Source: Pleurodeles waltl (Eukaryota > Chordata > Amphibia > Caudata > Salamandridae). Taken from it: a stretch of 64,000 nt of DNA. The notes beneath the pieces are model-generated. The model did no database searches. It saw only the letters and a program-made list of their open reading frames with translations, and was not told the origin of the DNA. Positions 43,368 through 53,600 of the stretch are shown one piece after another; the stretch's first letter is position 1, and each line of letters starts with the position of its first letter. The position numbers and the translations under genes are program-made. The stretch lies in the NCBI RefSeq assembly GCF_031143425.1, contig NC_090446.1, positions 653,997,717 through 654,061,716 on the forward strand. Reading direction: 5' to 3'.

Positions 43368-43693
43368 GTCTGGCCGAAGAGACTGAGTTGGCATAAGAAC
43401 TGAATTAAAGAAAATTGTTGAGAGAGACTTATAACTTACCGGATGAGACACTGATAACCTGAATTGACTTTTGAAACGTGATTTTGACCAGCTGCTAACC
43501 TGAATTGACAAGGATCCTGGGAGTGAAAGTGAGAGCTGCATATACTTGCTTACTTTGACTTTGCTGCGAGAAAAGAAAAACAAAAACAAAAAAAAGAAAA
43601 AGAGAAAGAAAAAGAAGAAAGAAGAAAGTTTTCTAACTGTCCTCTATTGTTGTTTGAATTAACCTTCCTTCACTTTCTGATTCTTTACAGATC
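43368..43693 (+). other. A-rich spacer and env splice-acceptor candidate
   Basis: An A/G-rich tract (43565-43632) is followed by a pyrimidine-rich run and TTCTTTACAG at 43681-43690, three bases before the env ATG at 43694. That is the arrangement expected of the 3' splice site for the subgenomic env message. Confidence 0.6.
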
Positions 43694-43915
43694 ATGGCTA
43701 ACATTAGAGAGGATAATAGAGGGAGTAGGCGTTGTAAATATTTGGGTGTTGGTTTGGGTGTCGTGTGTGTAATATTCATTATGGTTGTGGTTGTGGGTAT
43801 GACACTAATGGATAAGAGTGGGACTAAAAATGCTACACTTTCTGAGACTACCACTGCAAAAACAGCTTGGGAGAGGTTTGAGCATGATACAAAATATTTG
43901 CATGAGGGAAATAAC
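43694..43915 (+). pseudogene. env: ERV env: N-terminal segment
   Basis: 74 codons from ATG with a short basic N-terminus and a long hydrophobic segment (YLGVGLGVVCVIFIMVVVVG), suitable as a signal peptide or leader anchor. An N-glycosylation sequon (NAT) follows. The frame is cut at 43915 by the solo LTR; env sequence resumes at 46826 in a compatible register. Beyond 43915 the frame reads LTR sequence. Confidence 0.75.
43911..43915. repeat. Target duplication ATAAC, left of solo LTR
   Basis: Partner is CTAAC at 46821-46825, four of five bases identical. Confidence 0.6.
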
Positions 43916-46820
43916 TGTAGGAAAGTACCATCTTGCCTGGCATGTTACCCCCATATTTCACTGTATATATGTTGTTTTAGTGTATGTGTCACTGGGACCC
44001 TGCCAGCCAGGGCCCCAGTGCTCATAAGTGTGCCCTGTATGTGTTCCATGTGTGATGACTAACTGTCTCACTGAGGCTCTGCTAACCAGAACCTCAGTGG
44101 TTATGCTCTCTCTGCTTTCCAAATTGTCACTAACAGGCTAGTGACCAATTTCACCAATTCACATTGGCATACTGGAACACCCTTATAATTCCCTAGTATA
44201 TGGTACTGAGGTACCCATGGTATTGGGGTTCCAGGAGATCCCTATGGGCTGCAGCATTTCTTTTGCCACCCATAGGGAGCTCTGACAATTCTTACACAGG
44301 CCTGCCACTGCACCCTGAGTGAAATAACGTCCACGTTATTTCACAGCCATTTACCACTGCACTTAAGTAACCTATAAGTCACCTATATGTCTAACCTTCA
44401 CCTGGTGAAGGTTGGGTGCAAAGTTACTTAGTGTGTGGGCACCCTGGCACTAGCCAAGGTGCCCCCACATCGTTCAGGGCAAATTCCCCGGACTTTGTGA
44501 GTGCGGGGACACCATTACACGCGTGCACTATACATAGGTCACTACCTATGTATAGCGTCATAATGGTAACTCCGAACATGGCCATGTAACATGTCTAAGA
44601 TCATGGAATTGTCACTCCAATGCCATTGGGGTTGGCAGCAGCTGCTGCTGCTGCCAACCCCTCAGACAGGTTTCTGCCCTCCTGGGGTCCAGCCAGGCCT
44701 GGCCCAGGAAGGCAGAACAAAGGACTTCCTCAGAGAGAGGGTGTTACACCCTCTCCCTTTGGAAAAAGGTGTCAGGGCTGGGGAGGATTAGCCTCCCCCA
44801 GCCTCTGGAAATGTTTTGATGGGCACAGATGGTGCCCATCTCTGCATAAGCCAGTCTACACCGGTTCAGGGATCCCCCAGCCCTGCTCTGGCGCGAAACT
44901 GGACAAAGGAAAGGGGAGTGACCACTCCCCTGACCTGCACCTCCCAAGGGAGGTGCCCAGAGCTCCTCCAGCGTGCCCCAGACCTCTGCCATCTTGGATT
45001 CAGAGGTGTGCTGGCACACTGGACTGCTCTGAGTGGCCAGGGCCAGCAGGTGACGTCAGAGACTCCTTCTGATAGGCTCTTACCTGTGTTACTAGCCTAT
45101 CCTCCTTCCTAGGTAGCCAAACCTCCTTTTCTGGCTATTTAGGGTCTCTGCTTTGGGGAATTCTTTAGATACCGAATGCAAGAGCTCACCAGAGTTCCTC
45201 TGCATCTCTCTCTTCACCTTCTGCCAAATTATCGACCGCTGACTGCTCAGGACGCCTGCTAAACCGCAACAAAGTAGCAAAGACGACTACTGCAACCTTG
45301 TATCGCTGATCCTGCCGCCTTCTCAACTGTTTCCTGGTGGTGCATGCTCTGGGGGTAGCCTGCCTCCTTTCTGCACCAGGAGCTCTGAAGAAATCTCCCG
45401 TGGTACGACGGAATCCTCCCCCTGCAACCGCAGGCAACAAAAGACTGCATCACCGGTCCTCTGGGTCCCCTCTCAGCACAACGAGCGTGGTCCCTGGAAC
45501 TCAGCAACTCTGTCCAAGTGACTCCCACAGTCCAGTGACTCTTCAGTCCAAGTATGGTGGAGGTAAGTCCTTCCCTCCCCACGCTAGACTGCATTGCTGG
45601 GTACTGATTGATTTGCAGCTGCTCCGGCTCCTGTGCACTCTTCCAGGATTTCCTTCGTGCACACCCAAGCCTGGGTCCCCGACACTCTAACCTGCAGTGC
45701 ACAACCTTCTGAGTTGTCCTCCGGCGTTGTGGTACTCCCTTTTGTGTCTTCGGGTGGACTCCGGTTCACTCCTCTTCCAAGTGCCTGTTCCGGTACTTCT
45801 GCGGGCGCTGCCTGCTTCTGTGAGGGCTCCCTGACTTGCTGGGCGCCCCCTCTGTCTCCTCACCCAAGTGGCGACATCCTGGTCCCTCCTGGGCCACAGC
45901 AGCATCCAAAAACCCTAACCGCAACCCTTGCAGCTAGCAAGGCTTGGTTGCGGTCTTTCTGCGTGGGAACACCTCTGCAAGCTTCTTCACGACGTGGGAC
46001 ATCCATCCTCCAAAGGGGAAGTTTCTAGCCCTCTTCGTTCTTGCAGAATCCACAGCTTCTACCATCCGGTGGCAGCTTCTTTGTACCCTCAGCTGGCATT
46101 TCCTGGGCATCTGCCCACTCTCGACATTGTCGCGACTCTTGGACTTGGTCCCCTTGTTCCACAGGTACTCAGGTCCGGAAATCCACTTTGGTTGCTTTGC
46201 TGGTGTTGGTCTTCCTTGCAGAAACCCCCTATCACGACTTCTGTGCTCTCTGGGGGTTATAGGTACACTTTACACCTACTTTTCAGGGTCTTGGGGTGGG
46301 CTAACCCTCACTGTTTTCTTACAGTCCCAGCGACCCTCTACAAGCTCACATAGGTTTGGGGTCCATTCGTGGTTCGCATTCCACTTTTGGAGTATATGGT
46401 TTGTGTTGCCCCTATACCTGTGTGCTCCTATTGCAATCTATTGTAACTTTACACTGCTTGCATTACTTCCTTTTGCTATTACTGCATATTTTTGGTATTG
46501 TGTACATATATCTTGTGCATATTTGTCATCCTCATACTGAGGGTACTCAATGAGATACTTTTGGCATATTGTCATAAAAATAAAGTACCTTTATTTTTAG
46601 TATATCTATGTATTGTGTTTTCTTATGATATTGTGCATATGACACCAGTGGTATAGTAGGAGCTTTGCATGTCTCCTAGTTCAGGATAAGCTGCTCTGCT
46701 ATAGCTACGTTCTATCAGCCTAAGCTGCTAGAAACACCTCTTCTACACTAACAAGGGATAACTGGACATGGTAGAGAGTGTAAGTACCCCTTGGTACCCA
46801 CTGCAGGCCAGCCTCCTACA
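43916..46820 (+). mobile_element. Solo LTR (2905 bp), related to the Gmr1-like LTR
   Basis: Begins TGTAGGAAAGTACC and ends CAGCCTCCTACA, with a near-perfect 5-bp duplication and no internal coding region, so it is a recombined single LTR. AATAAA near 46580 fixes plus orientation. It shares ordered words with the 16309/24077 LTRs: GGCATG-TTACCCCC at the start and GGGCTGCAGCAT...TTTGCCACCC...TAGGGA near 44245. The families are cousins. Long open frames (up to 198 codons at 45944-46540) lack recognisable motifs. A 14-bp-stem hairpin lies at 44628-44660. Confidence 0.85.
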
Positions 46821-46825
46821 CTAAC

Positions 46826-47350
46826 GCAAAAGGGGAACTATCCACTAATGTCTTCTATCGCTTACTGAGTGAGTATTTTGATACAATGGATGCGAAGGAT
46901 GGCTTTGTGGGCACACAGATTCCTGTTTCGGTACAAGAGGGGGTTACCTATCATAGTCTGCCTTTAACATATGGGATAAGCTGTAGTCTGTTACTAACAA
47001 GATTCTATAACCAGGAAGAGATTCAGTATTTTTATTCGAACCATGACCTTGTGTTTTCTTATGTGCCTATCATAGAGGATTTGAGTAGTGTAGCTAAGTA
47101 CAATAGTATAAAGTTAGTAAAAGGGTTCTTTGAGGCAACATTAACAATTAGTACATCTTATGCACACAGCAATAATTTGACATGCTTGCTTACACCTGTA
47201 GAGAAGAGCTTTTTAGATCACACGGAAGATAGAAGAAGGGCATTGAAGGGTAAATTAGAGAAAGGATTGCAGCAGTGAGCTTTTGCTAGTAGTGAGGGTT
47301 ATAGTGCAATTAAGGAACAGGGAAAGCTAGCTTTAGATGACTACACGTAG
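46826..47350 (+). pseudogene. env: ERV env: surface-subunit part
   Basis: Resumes env after the solo LTR. Open to TGA at 47276-47278, then open again in the same frame until TAG at 47348-47350. Contains few cysteines and one NLT sequon near 47175; I could not identify a receptor-binding fold. The surface subunit is short compared with gammaretroviruses, so sequence may be missing. Confidence 0.65.
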
Positions 47351-47436
47351 GTAAGCTTTGCATATTTAGGACGAAATCATATTATGATAATGTGTTTGTG
47401 GGAATGAGTGAATGAAAACATGTGTTTTTGTTTCAG
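47351..47436 (+). other. 86-bp GT...AG segment inside env
   Basis: GTAAGC at 47351 follows ACGTAG, and TTTTTGTTTCAG ends at 47436. The length is 2 modulo 3, and the env frames on the two sides differ by exactly this amount, so they would be in the same register if it were absent. It contains stops in all relevant frames. It may be a small intron-like insertion or a chance indel. Confidence 0.35.
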
Positions 47437-48261
47437 AGTAAGTGGACATTCATGTTAAATGGACAGGAGCCAGCGATCACTGGGATCTATTATATATGTG
47501 GACTTAATGCTTATTACCGTCTTCCAAAGGGATGGTATGGGACATGTTACTTGGAGATAGTTTTTCCAAGGATATATCAACTTGATGATTTGAAAAGATT
47601 TCCGAAATTGTCTGAATTTTATTGTACTAGACAAAAGAGAGAGACTGCTGCTGGTGTAGTAGGAGACATATTTGGAGCGATAATTCCTTCAGTGGGAGTT
47701 ATCTTAAACTCTATAAAGATTCAAAAGTTGTCTACTATTGTGGATAACATGCTGACAAATTTTACAGGGGCTATACTCCTGATGGGTACTGACCTTGCTG
47801 CGGAGAGGGCTATGACTCTTCAAAACAGGCTTGCTTTAGACATTCTTTTAGTGAAAAATGGCGGAGTTTGTAGGATGCTTAATGAGCGTCACTGCTGTGC
47901 TTACATACCAGACAATAGTAATGAGATTAGGAGTTTGCTTACTAACTTAACTAGGGATAGTACAGATTTGAAGGAACTGAAAGAACCAGGTGTTTGGGAA
48001 AAGGTTGGTAAAGGATTTGCTTCAGTGGGAAATTGGTTTAGTAATATTTGGCATGGGATATTGGCAAAAATAATACAAGGAATATTGATTGTTACAGCTT
48101 GCTTATTTGGATCATGGGTGGCATGTAAATTAAGTAAAATAATAAAATTGAAAATGGTGAAAAATAATAAGAGGAGGGAAGAAAACCAAAGGGAAAAATT
48201 ATTTAGGGCAAAATCACAGGGGGAAAGGTTAAGAGAAGAGATTGAAATGAAGGAATTTTAG
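47437..48261 (+). pseudogene. env: ERV env: end of surface and transmembrane subunit
   Basis: Open frame to TAA at 48259. A furin-type cleavage site RQKR lies at 47629-47640, followed by a hydrophobic fusion-peptide-like segment, a heptad-rich helix, and a disulfide motif of the form CX7CC near 47872-47904 (the usual retroviral form is CX6CC). A membrane anchor lies around 48070-48130, then a basic and acidic cytoplasmic tail of about 40 residues. In this family the TM subunit drives fusion. This portion is itself uninterrupted, but it is separated from its N-terminal parts by the breaks described. Confidence 0.85.
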
Positions 48262-48307
48262 AATGTAAAATTCGAGGGGAAAGGTTTGTGTGATGACAAG
48301 AGTCATC

Positions 48308-48317
48308 AGAGGAGGGA
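48308..48317 (+). promoter_or_regulatory. Polypurine tract of the endogenous retrovirus
   Basis: AGAGGAGGGA one base before the 3' LTR, the expected site of plus-strand priming. Confidence 0.75.
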
Positions 48318-48318
48318 T

Positions 48319-49967
48319 TGTTGGAGTGTGTCCTTTAACATTAATATTAATATTAATATTAACATGAAAGGCTTGCAATATATTGTGTAATGAAGCTGCA
48401 TAGAAAATGTGTTAATGTAGAAAATAATGCACGCATTTGAAATGTGCCCATGGGGAGTGGCCACTAATGTATACGAAGATTAATGAAACTTATTAATGAT
48501 GAATCAATTATGTACTAATGTTATGAATTTGTACCGGCATGTTATAATTAGAATCATATATTAGGGGTTTGTTAACTATATTACTAGGCCCTAGTTAGCG
48601 AGTGTCTGGGCCTAGCTGCCTGGTCTAATATTAAACTGTGTTTTTCCTAACGTGCAATGTGCTGTCTTCCTGAAGGACACAAAACTGTACTTTTCCAGAA
48701 GCTAGAGATGTGTGTGTGTAGCCGTAATAAATTCTTTCTTATGGGACCCAACTTGCTCAAGGAGACATTCTTGCTGAATGCAACAGTGTAATTCGTAACA
48801 GGTACAAGGTTGCCTGGAGTAGGAGAAAACAATGGGACTACTGACTGGAGAGTAAAGTGTAACTTTTCCTACCTGACATTCCACCCGATGAAGACGTCAA
48901 TAAAGAGGGCCAATCAACGGCATGAGAACTGTGTTCTGTGGAAAATTCTAGTGAGGTGTGTGAAGAATTATTGGACAGAGATAATGATGCACCAAATATT
49001 ATCCAATGTGGAATCAAGGGCTAGCTCGACATTTTTGATAGAACCGCATGACCCGAGGAGAAATCGGACATTTTTTGCCATTATTCTGACATTCTGCCTT
49101 AAGCCATACTTTGCCATTGCTCTTTTGAGCCTTTTGAGCCTTTGCTGTTCATTCTTCCTGATACTTTAAACCATCCTCTATCTAAGTCCTTACTGATGCT
49201 TACTTCTCCTCCATATGAGGGAAGAGCCTTATTCTTTAGCTATGCCATACTGAGACTTTGCCCTGTCCTATCTTTGTTGATGGTGAATCGACTGAGGTCC
49301 TGAGGACGAAGACTTGGAGGGGTAACTATCTGATGAAAATTGTAATTGTCTGTTTGCCTTTTCTTTCTAGGTACCAACTGCTCTTTTGATAGAGGCCATA
49401 GTTAGATGTTTTCAAAATTTGTGTTTGCTAAATTGTTTTGCATGAATTCCAACATGCTGATGCTAATTCGAGGTTAGTTAAGGTGTTCACAAATACCGGA
49501 TGCACATAGACAAATGACTGAGTTCTTGCTTTTTTTAATCTTGCACTACTGAGACTTTGCTAAGTTGCTTTTTATTAATGATGTATTAATGCTGAATGAA
49601 TAGTCTCTATGCGTTGATAAATTGTGTTTTAATGATAAATCTGAAGCGTTACTAATGAGACTGATTGCTAATGAGTTTAACGGAGATGATTATTAGATTA
49701 GGGAATACATATCCTAACACTTAACTAGATTTGTGTGGTTATTCATGGCGGAACGGTCATGGTGTTTTTATTTATTGATTCTTATTAAATGTTATTGATT
49801 AACGTGTTGATTAGTTACTAAGAATATTGATTGGGTTATTGATATATTGATTTTATGATGCCAGAAAGATATCTCGTACTGGGAAGTCTCCGAACATGGT
49901 CAAAAGGTTCATCGGACTAGGCGTGTCTTCTTGTAAGTTTACTTATCAAGGTTCTGACGCGCTATCA
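48319..49967 (+). repeat. 3' LTR of the endogenous retrovirus (1649 bp)
   Basis: Partner of 32889-34465, beginning TGTTGGAGTGTGTCC and ending GACGCGCTATCA. It has extra TTAATA units near 48342-48360, an AATAAA at about 48726, and about 50 bp near 49312-49370 absent from the 5' LTR. Substitutions are clearly more frequent than between the Gmr1-like LTRs. Confidence 0.9.
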
Positions 49968-49971
49968 ATGG
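49968..49971. repeat. 4-bp target duplication ATGG, right
   Basis: Matches 32885-32888. Confidence 0.7.
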
Positions 49972-50669
49972 TTACTGGGGTCGCCCTGGCACTACGCACC
50001 CCAGACCATCGTGGCTGTGAGGCTGCTGTGATGAGAGTGGCAGCAGGGGCAGAGCTAGGGAGCCCCCACAGAAATACAGATGCTGTTAAGGTTGTCTCTC
50101 CACCCGCTGCGACATGTGAACGGATCCGGGAGGAGTGTGTGAGCTGTGTGCAGGAGAGAAGTCCGGCTGCATTCTCCAGCTTTAGCCCCCACCCGGGTGA
50201 GTGGACCGTCATGCCTCCACATCCAGCATGAGCTCATGCCAGAGCCCAACAGGGGTTTCCTGCCTCTGGCCCCCAGAGCAGGAAGGCAGACTAGAGCCGA
50301 ACAGAAGGGTGGCCGAGGTGAGCCTGGCATTCATGCCTTTTATGGTGGGAGGGCATGGATATACAAAAGCAATTTTAACAACTGGTGTGAAGTAAACGGT
50401 ATTTCAAAAGTACATTTCTGTCTTCATAGGTGTGCACGTTACACAATCCAAAAATTGACCGAGCCTGTTTCTGCCTGCTGTTTCTGTAGACGTGCAGATA
50501 ATAAAAAAAAAGACCCAGGCGAACAGTCACTAATTGGTTAAAAAGCAAAATATGTTTGAGGTCCTCGGGTTGCGTGGGCGATTTTTTAAATAAAGACATT
50601 AATGTTTATATATATTTGAAGTTGTGGAGTATTAAATATATTTTTTTTTCCTTTTGTTTGCACGTACTA
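49972..50669. other. GC-rich block and AT-rich leader, no gene recognised
   Basis: 49972-50340 is relatively GC-rich with unrecognised frames on both strands. 50400-50669 is AT-rich and leads into the next gag. A word AAATAAAGACATTAAT at 50588 resembles AATAAAGACGTTAAT in the 3' LTR (55232), but no convincing 5' LTR or primer site was found. Confidence 0.4.
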
Positions 50670-51545
50670 ATGGCTTCCAGTAATTTGAATCTTCCACCGC
50701 CTCAACCTTTTATTCCTGGTTGTAGTGAAGTCTCCATTAAATGGCAAGAATGGCGAGAGTATTTTATAAATTACATTTCTGCATGCGATGAAGATAATGA
50801 TTTTTCAGGAGGAAAAAAGAAGAAGATTTTATTGCATTGTTTAGGGCCGCATGGTCTTAAAATGTACAATAGGATTGAAAAGAAACACAGAGAGCAAGGA
50901 GATGTTTTTGTTCATGCATTAGAGAATTTAGACAGATACTATTCTCCCACGGTTTGTGTGGGAATTGATCGCTACAAATTTTTCCACAGGAAACAAAGTA
51001 AAGAGGAAACCATTGAAGAATATGTTTCAGCCTTAAAAAATTTAGCCTTAACGTGTAGATTTGGCACTTTACAGGACGAGTTCATCAGGGACCAGATAGT
51101 AATGCACGCGGCCAACCAGAATATACAGGACTGCTTATGGACTAAAGGGGAATCGCCCTTACAAGAAGAAATAGAAGTAGTCAAAAAAGCAGAACTTACA
51201 GGGAGATGTGTAAAAGCTGTCCTACAGGGGAATGATAAAGTGGATGATTCAATAGCAGTGTCGCATAAGTTGGTGAATAGAGTCATAGAGACAAAGAAAT
51301 GTACATCGGGATCAGATGGATTTTCAAAGAAGATCAATTCCTATAGAAACAGGAAGTCAAAAAGAGACACTTCAAAGGCGGAGGTTACATGTTTCAGATG
51401 TGGATTACTGGGCCACTATGCGAATGAAAAAGGCTGTCCGGCACGCAATCAGAAATGTTCTGGTTGTGGTACTATTGGTCATTTTATCAAGGTTTGCAAG
51501 AAAAAAAAAAGGAACCGCGATAAAGTTGTTAGAGGATGCTACTGA
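50670..51545 (+). CDS. gag: Ty3/gypsy element 3: gag
   Basis: 292 codons from ATG at 50670 (MASSNLNLPPPQPFIPGCSE). A helical gag domain with WQEWREYFINY, FSGGKKKKILLHCLG and QSKEETIEEYVSALKNLALT precedes two zinc knuckles. The first is CFRCGLLGHYANEKGC (CX2CX4HX6C), the second CSGCGTIGHFIKVC (CX2CX4HX4C). The pair joined by PARNQK is typical of Mag/SURL-type and K02A2.6-type gags. The frame runs over an A10 run at 51501-51510 and ends TGA at 51543-51545, overlapping pol by 230 bp. Confidence 0.85.
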   Translation: MASSNLNLPPPQPFIPGCSEVSIKWQEWREYFINYISACDEDNDFSGGKKKKILLHCLGPHGLKMYNRIEKKHREQGDVFVHALENLDRYYSPTVCVGIDRYKFFHRKQSKEETIEEYVSALKNLALTCRFGTLQDEFIRDQIVMHAANQNIQDCLWTKGESPLQEEIEVVKKAELTGRCVKAVLQGNDKVDDSIAVSHKLVNRVIETKKCTSGSDGFSKKINSYRNRKSKRDTSKAEVTCFRCGLLGHYANEKGCPARNQKCSGCGTIGHFIKVCKKKKRNRDKVVRGCY

Positions 51546-52803
51546 ATCAGCTTCCTCCTCAGATAGTGAAGACAAGAATATGTGGGTGCTTAATATAAGG
51601 AATGCCGGAACGGGAATGCCGGAGGGACAACGGAAAAGACCAAAGTGTGACATATCTATAGAGGGTGTTACCATTACGATTGCCGCTGACTCTGGGTCAC
51701 CTTATACAATTGTTAATGAACAGGTTTGGTTAAAAAAGCTGAAACGCACTGTAGTTGGGGTTTTGGATACACCTGATATCTCACCTAAAAGTTTTACGGG
51801 GAAATCAATACAGCTTCTTGGCTACAAAAAATTGTCATTTGCATTCAAAGATCGTAAAGCAGAATGTAAGATGTATGTGTCAAAATCTGGGCCCTCAGTT
51901 TTAGGTTGGTGGGACCAAGGAGCACTGGGAATGGTTTTAGACCCAAATGGTTCAGAACCCGTATCGGTGGTTCAGGGAGGTGATGTGTGTGATTCTACTG
52001 TAAAGGACATGTATCCTCTAGTATTTTCAGGAACTGTGGGAAAGTTAAAAAGATTCCAACATAAGATAATACTTAAAAAGGATGCCGTTTCTGTTATTCA
52101 TAAGGCGAGAAATATTCCTTTTAGTATCAGAAATGAGGTTTCCTACGAGTTGGCTAAATTACTACAGACTGGTATCATTGAACAGGTTGAGTCATCTGAT
52201 TGGATTTCTCCACTTGTGGTAGCTAGATGTTCTAATGGCAAATTGAGGTTATGTGTGGATCTGAGGGACCTCAATAAGAATATTTTGGTAGATAATTTTC
52301 CATTGCCGAAGATCAATGAGGTCGTAGCACTAACCAAAGGCAAGGAATGGTTTACCACGATAGACCTTACTTCTGCATATCATCAGGTTCCGTTGCATCC
52401 TGACAGCCATAGATTAACCGCATTTATTACGCCCTTTGGGTGTTATCAATTTGTCAGAGTTGCATTTGGGTTGGCTTCTGCAGCGGCTATGTTCCAAAGG
52501 CTAATGTATACGCTTTTTAGTAAAATGCGGGACATATTGTTTTTCCAAGATGATATTTTAATTATGGGGGATTCGAAAGATGACCATGACGCTAGAGTCA
52601 AGAATGTTCTTCAAGTGCTAGAAGATAATGGACTTACGGCTGAACATAGCAAGTGTAAAATAGCTAGGAAAAGTGTCACTTATTTAGGACATGAGATTAG
52701 CGGCAAGGGTGTTGAACCAAAAGCTAGCCTTGTTGAAGCCATAAAGAATTCACCTGCACCTACTAATAAGGACGAAGTTAGAGCTTTTTTAGGTCTAGCG
52801 TAG
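51316..52803 (+). pseudogene. pol: Ty3/gypsy element 3: protease and reverse transcriptase
   Basis: Open for 495 codons in the +1 frame relative to gag. True pol probably begins after the A10 run near 51511. Protease: ISIEGVTITIAADSGSPYTI, active-site DSG in place of DTG. RT: LLQTGIIEQVESSDWISPLV, LRLCVDLRDLNKNI, TTIDLTSAYHQVPLHPDSH, FGLASAAAMFQRLM, catalytic FQDD (near 52546) in place of the common Y-x-DD, then SVTYLGHEISGKGVEP and VRAFLGLA. TAG at 52801-52803 replaces the usual residue after FLGLA and stops the frame. Confidence 0.85.
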
Positions 52804-53600
52804 TATTATGCTAAGTTTGTGCATAACTTTTCCCATAAAAACATTTCCTATTAGACAAGTGCGTATTTAAGTGATGTGAAGAGTGTGAAACAGCGTTTGA
52901 ATTGATTAAAAATGACATTAGTGCACCTGCTTTACAAGGTTTTGACCCTAATCTACAATGTATTGTTACAACAGATGCCAGTAATAAGGGTTTATGAGCT
53001 GTCCTTACATAAATGGATGCAAATGGTAAGGAGTGTGTAATTGCATTTGCGTCTCGTTCTATAACCAATACAGAAGTGAAATATTCTGTTATCGAAAGGG
53101 AGGCCCTTGCATGCGTGTGGGATTTGGAACATTTCAGATCATTTGTATGGGGTATGAATGTCATCTTGCGTAGTGATCACAAACCGCTTACCAAAGTGCT
53201 TACGACAAAGGGATTATTCAAAGCCCGGTTATCCATAAGACTGTTAGACTACAAGTATGAAGTACGTTACATACCTGGGATCAAGAATAAGATCGCTGAT
53301 TTCTTAAGTAGAATGCCGTTAGCGAATACTGAAGAAGGAGTGAAGGAGTTGGAGGACTGTTGTGTGGCTGATGTTCTACCCTCAGACTTTCAGGGCATCT
53401 CCGAAAGCGAGTGGGATAAGGCCATGGGTGAAGACGAAACGTTAAATAAAGTTCAAATCTTGGTAAGAGAGGGTTGGCCCCATAAAAGAAATCTAGATGA
53501 AGGTGTGAAGGGATTTTGGGAGGTCAAGGAGGAGTTGTCTGTGGAACACAATAGGTTATTGCGCAATGGTAGGGTAGTTCCCCCAGAGATACTCAGATAG
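52804..53600 (+). pseudogene. pol: Ty3/gypsy element 3: RNase H
   Basis: 52804-53012 is decayed, with stops and a frame change, but still reads VTTDASNKG near 52966. From 53013 a clean frame gives CVIAFASRSITNTEVKYSVI, EREALACVWDLEHFRSFVWG, RSDHKPLTKVL and IPGIKNKIADFLSR, the end of a Ty3/gypsy RNase H, then a spacer toward integrase. TAG at 53598-53600 is a single stop; the frame continues into integrase. Confidence 0.82.

Larger units (their letters stand above)
32889..49967 (+). mobile_element. Endogenous retrovirus, gamma/epsilon-like, 17 kb with nested insertions
   Basis: Order: LTR, primer site, gag (matrix, PPPY late domain, capsid, one zinc knuckle), protease, RT (YIDD), RNase H, integrase (DD35E plus GPY module), env surface and transmembrane parts, purine tract, LTR. 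Single zinc knuckle, PPPY, LNP connection, GPY module and a 4-bp duplication place it near gamma/epsilonretroviruses. A 430-bp fold-back element lies at the pro/pol boundary and a 2.9 kb solo LTR in env. Stops and frameshifts in every gene mean that it cannot express functional proteins as it stands. Confidence 0.9.

Noticed and set aside
45944..46540. 198-codon hydrophobic frame in the solo LTR
   Set aside because: Overlapping frames of similar length on both strands, no motif, and no expectation of coding in an LTR.
50588..50603. Possible 5' LTR of element 3 from the AATAAAGAC-TTAAT match
   Set aside because: Only about 15 bp match, no flanking similarity, no primer-binding site before gag.
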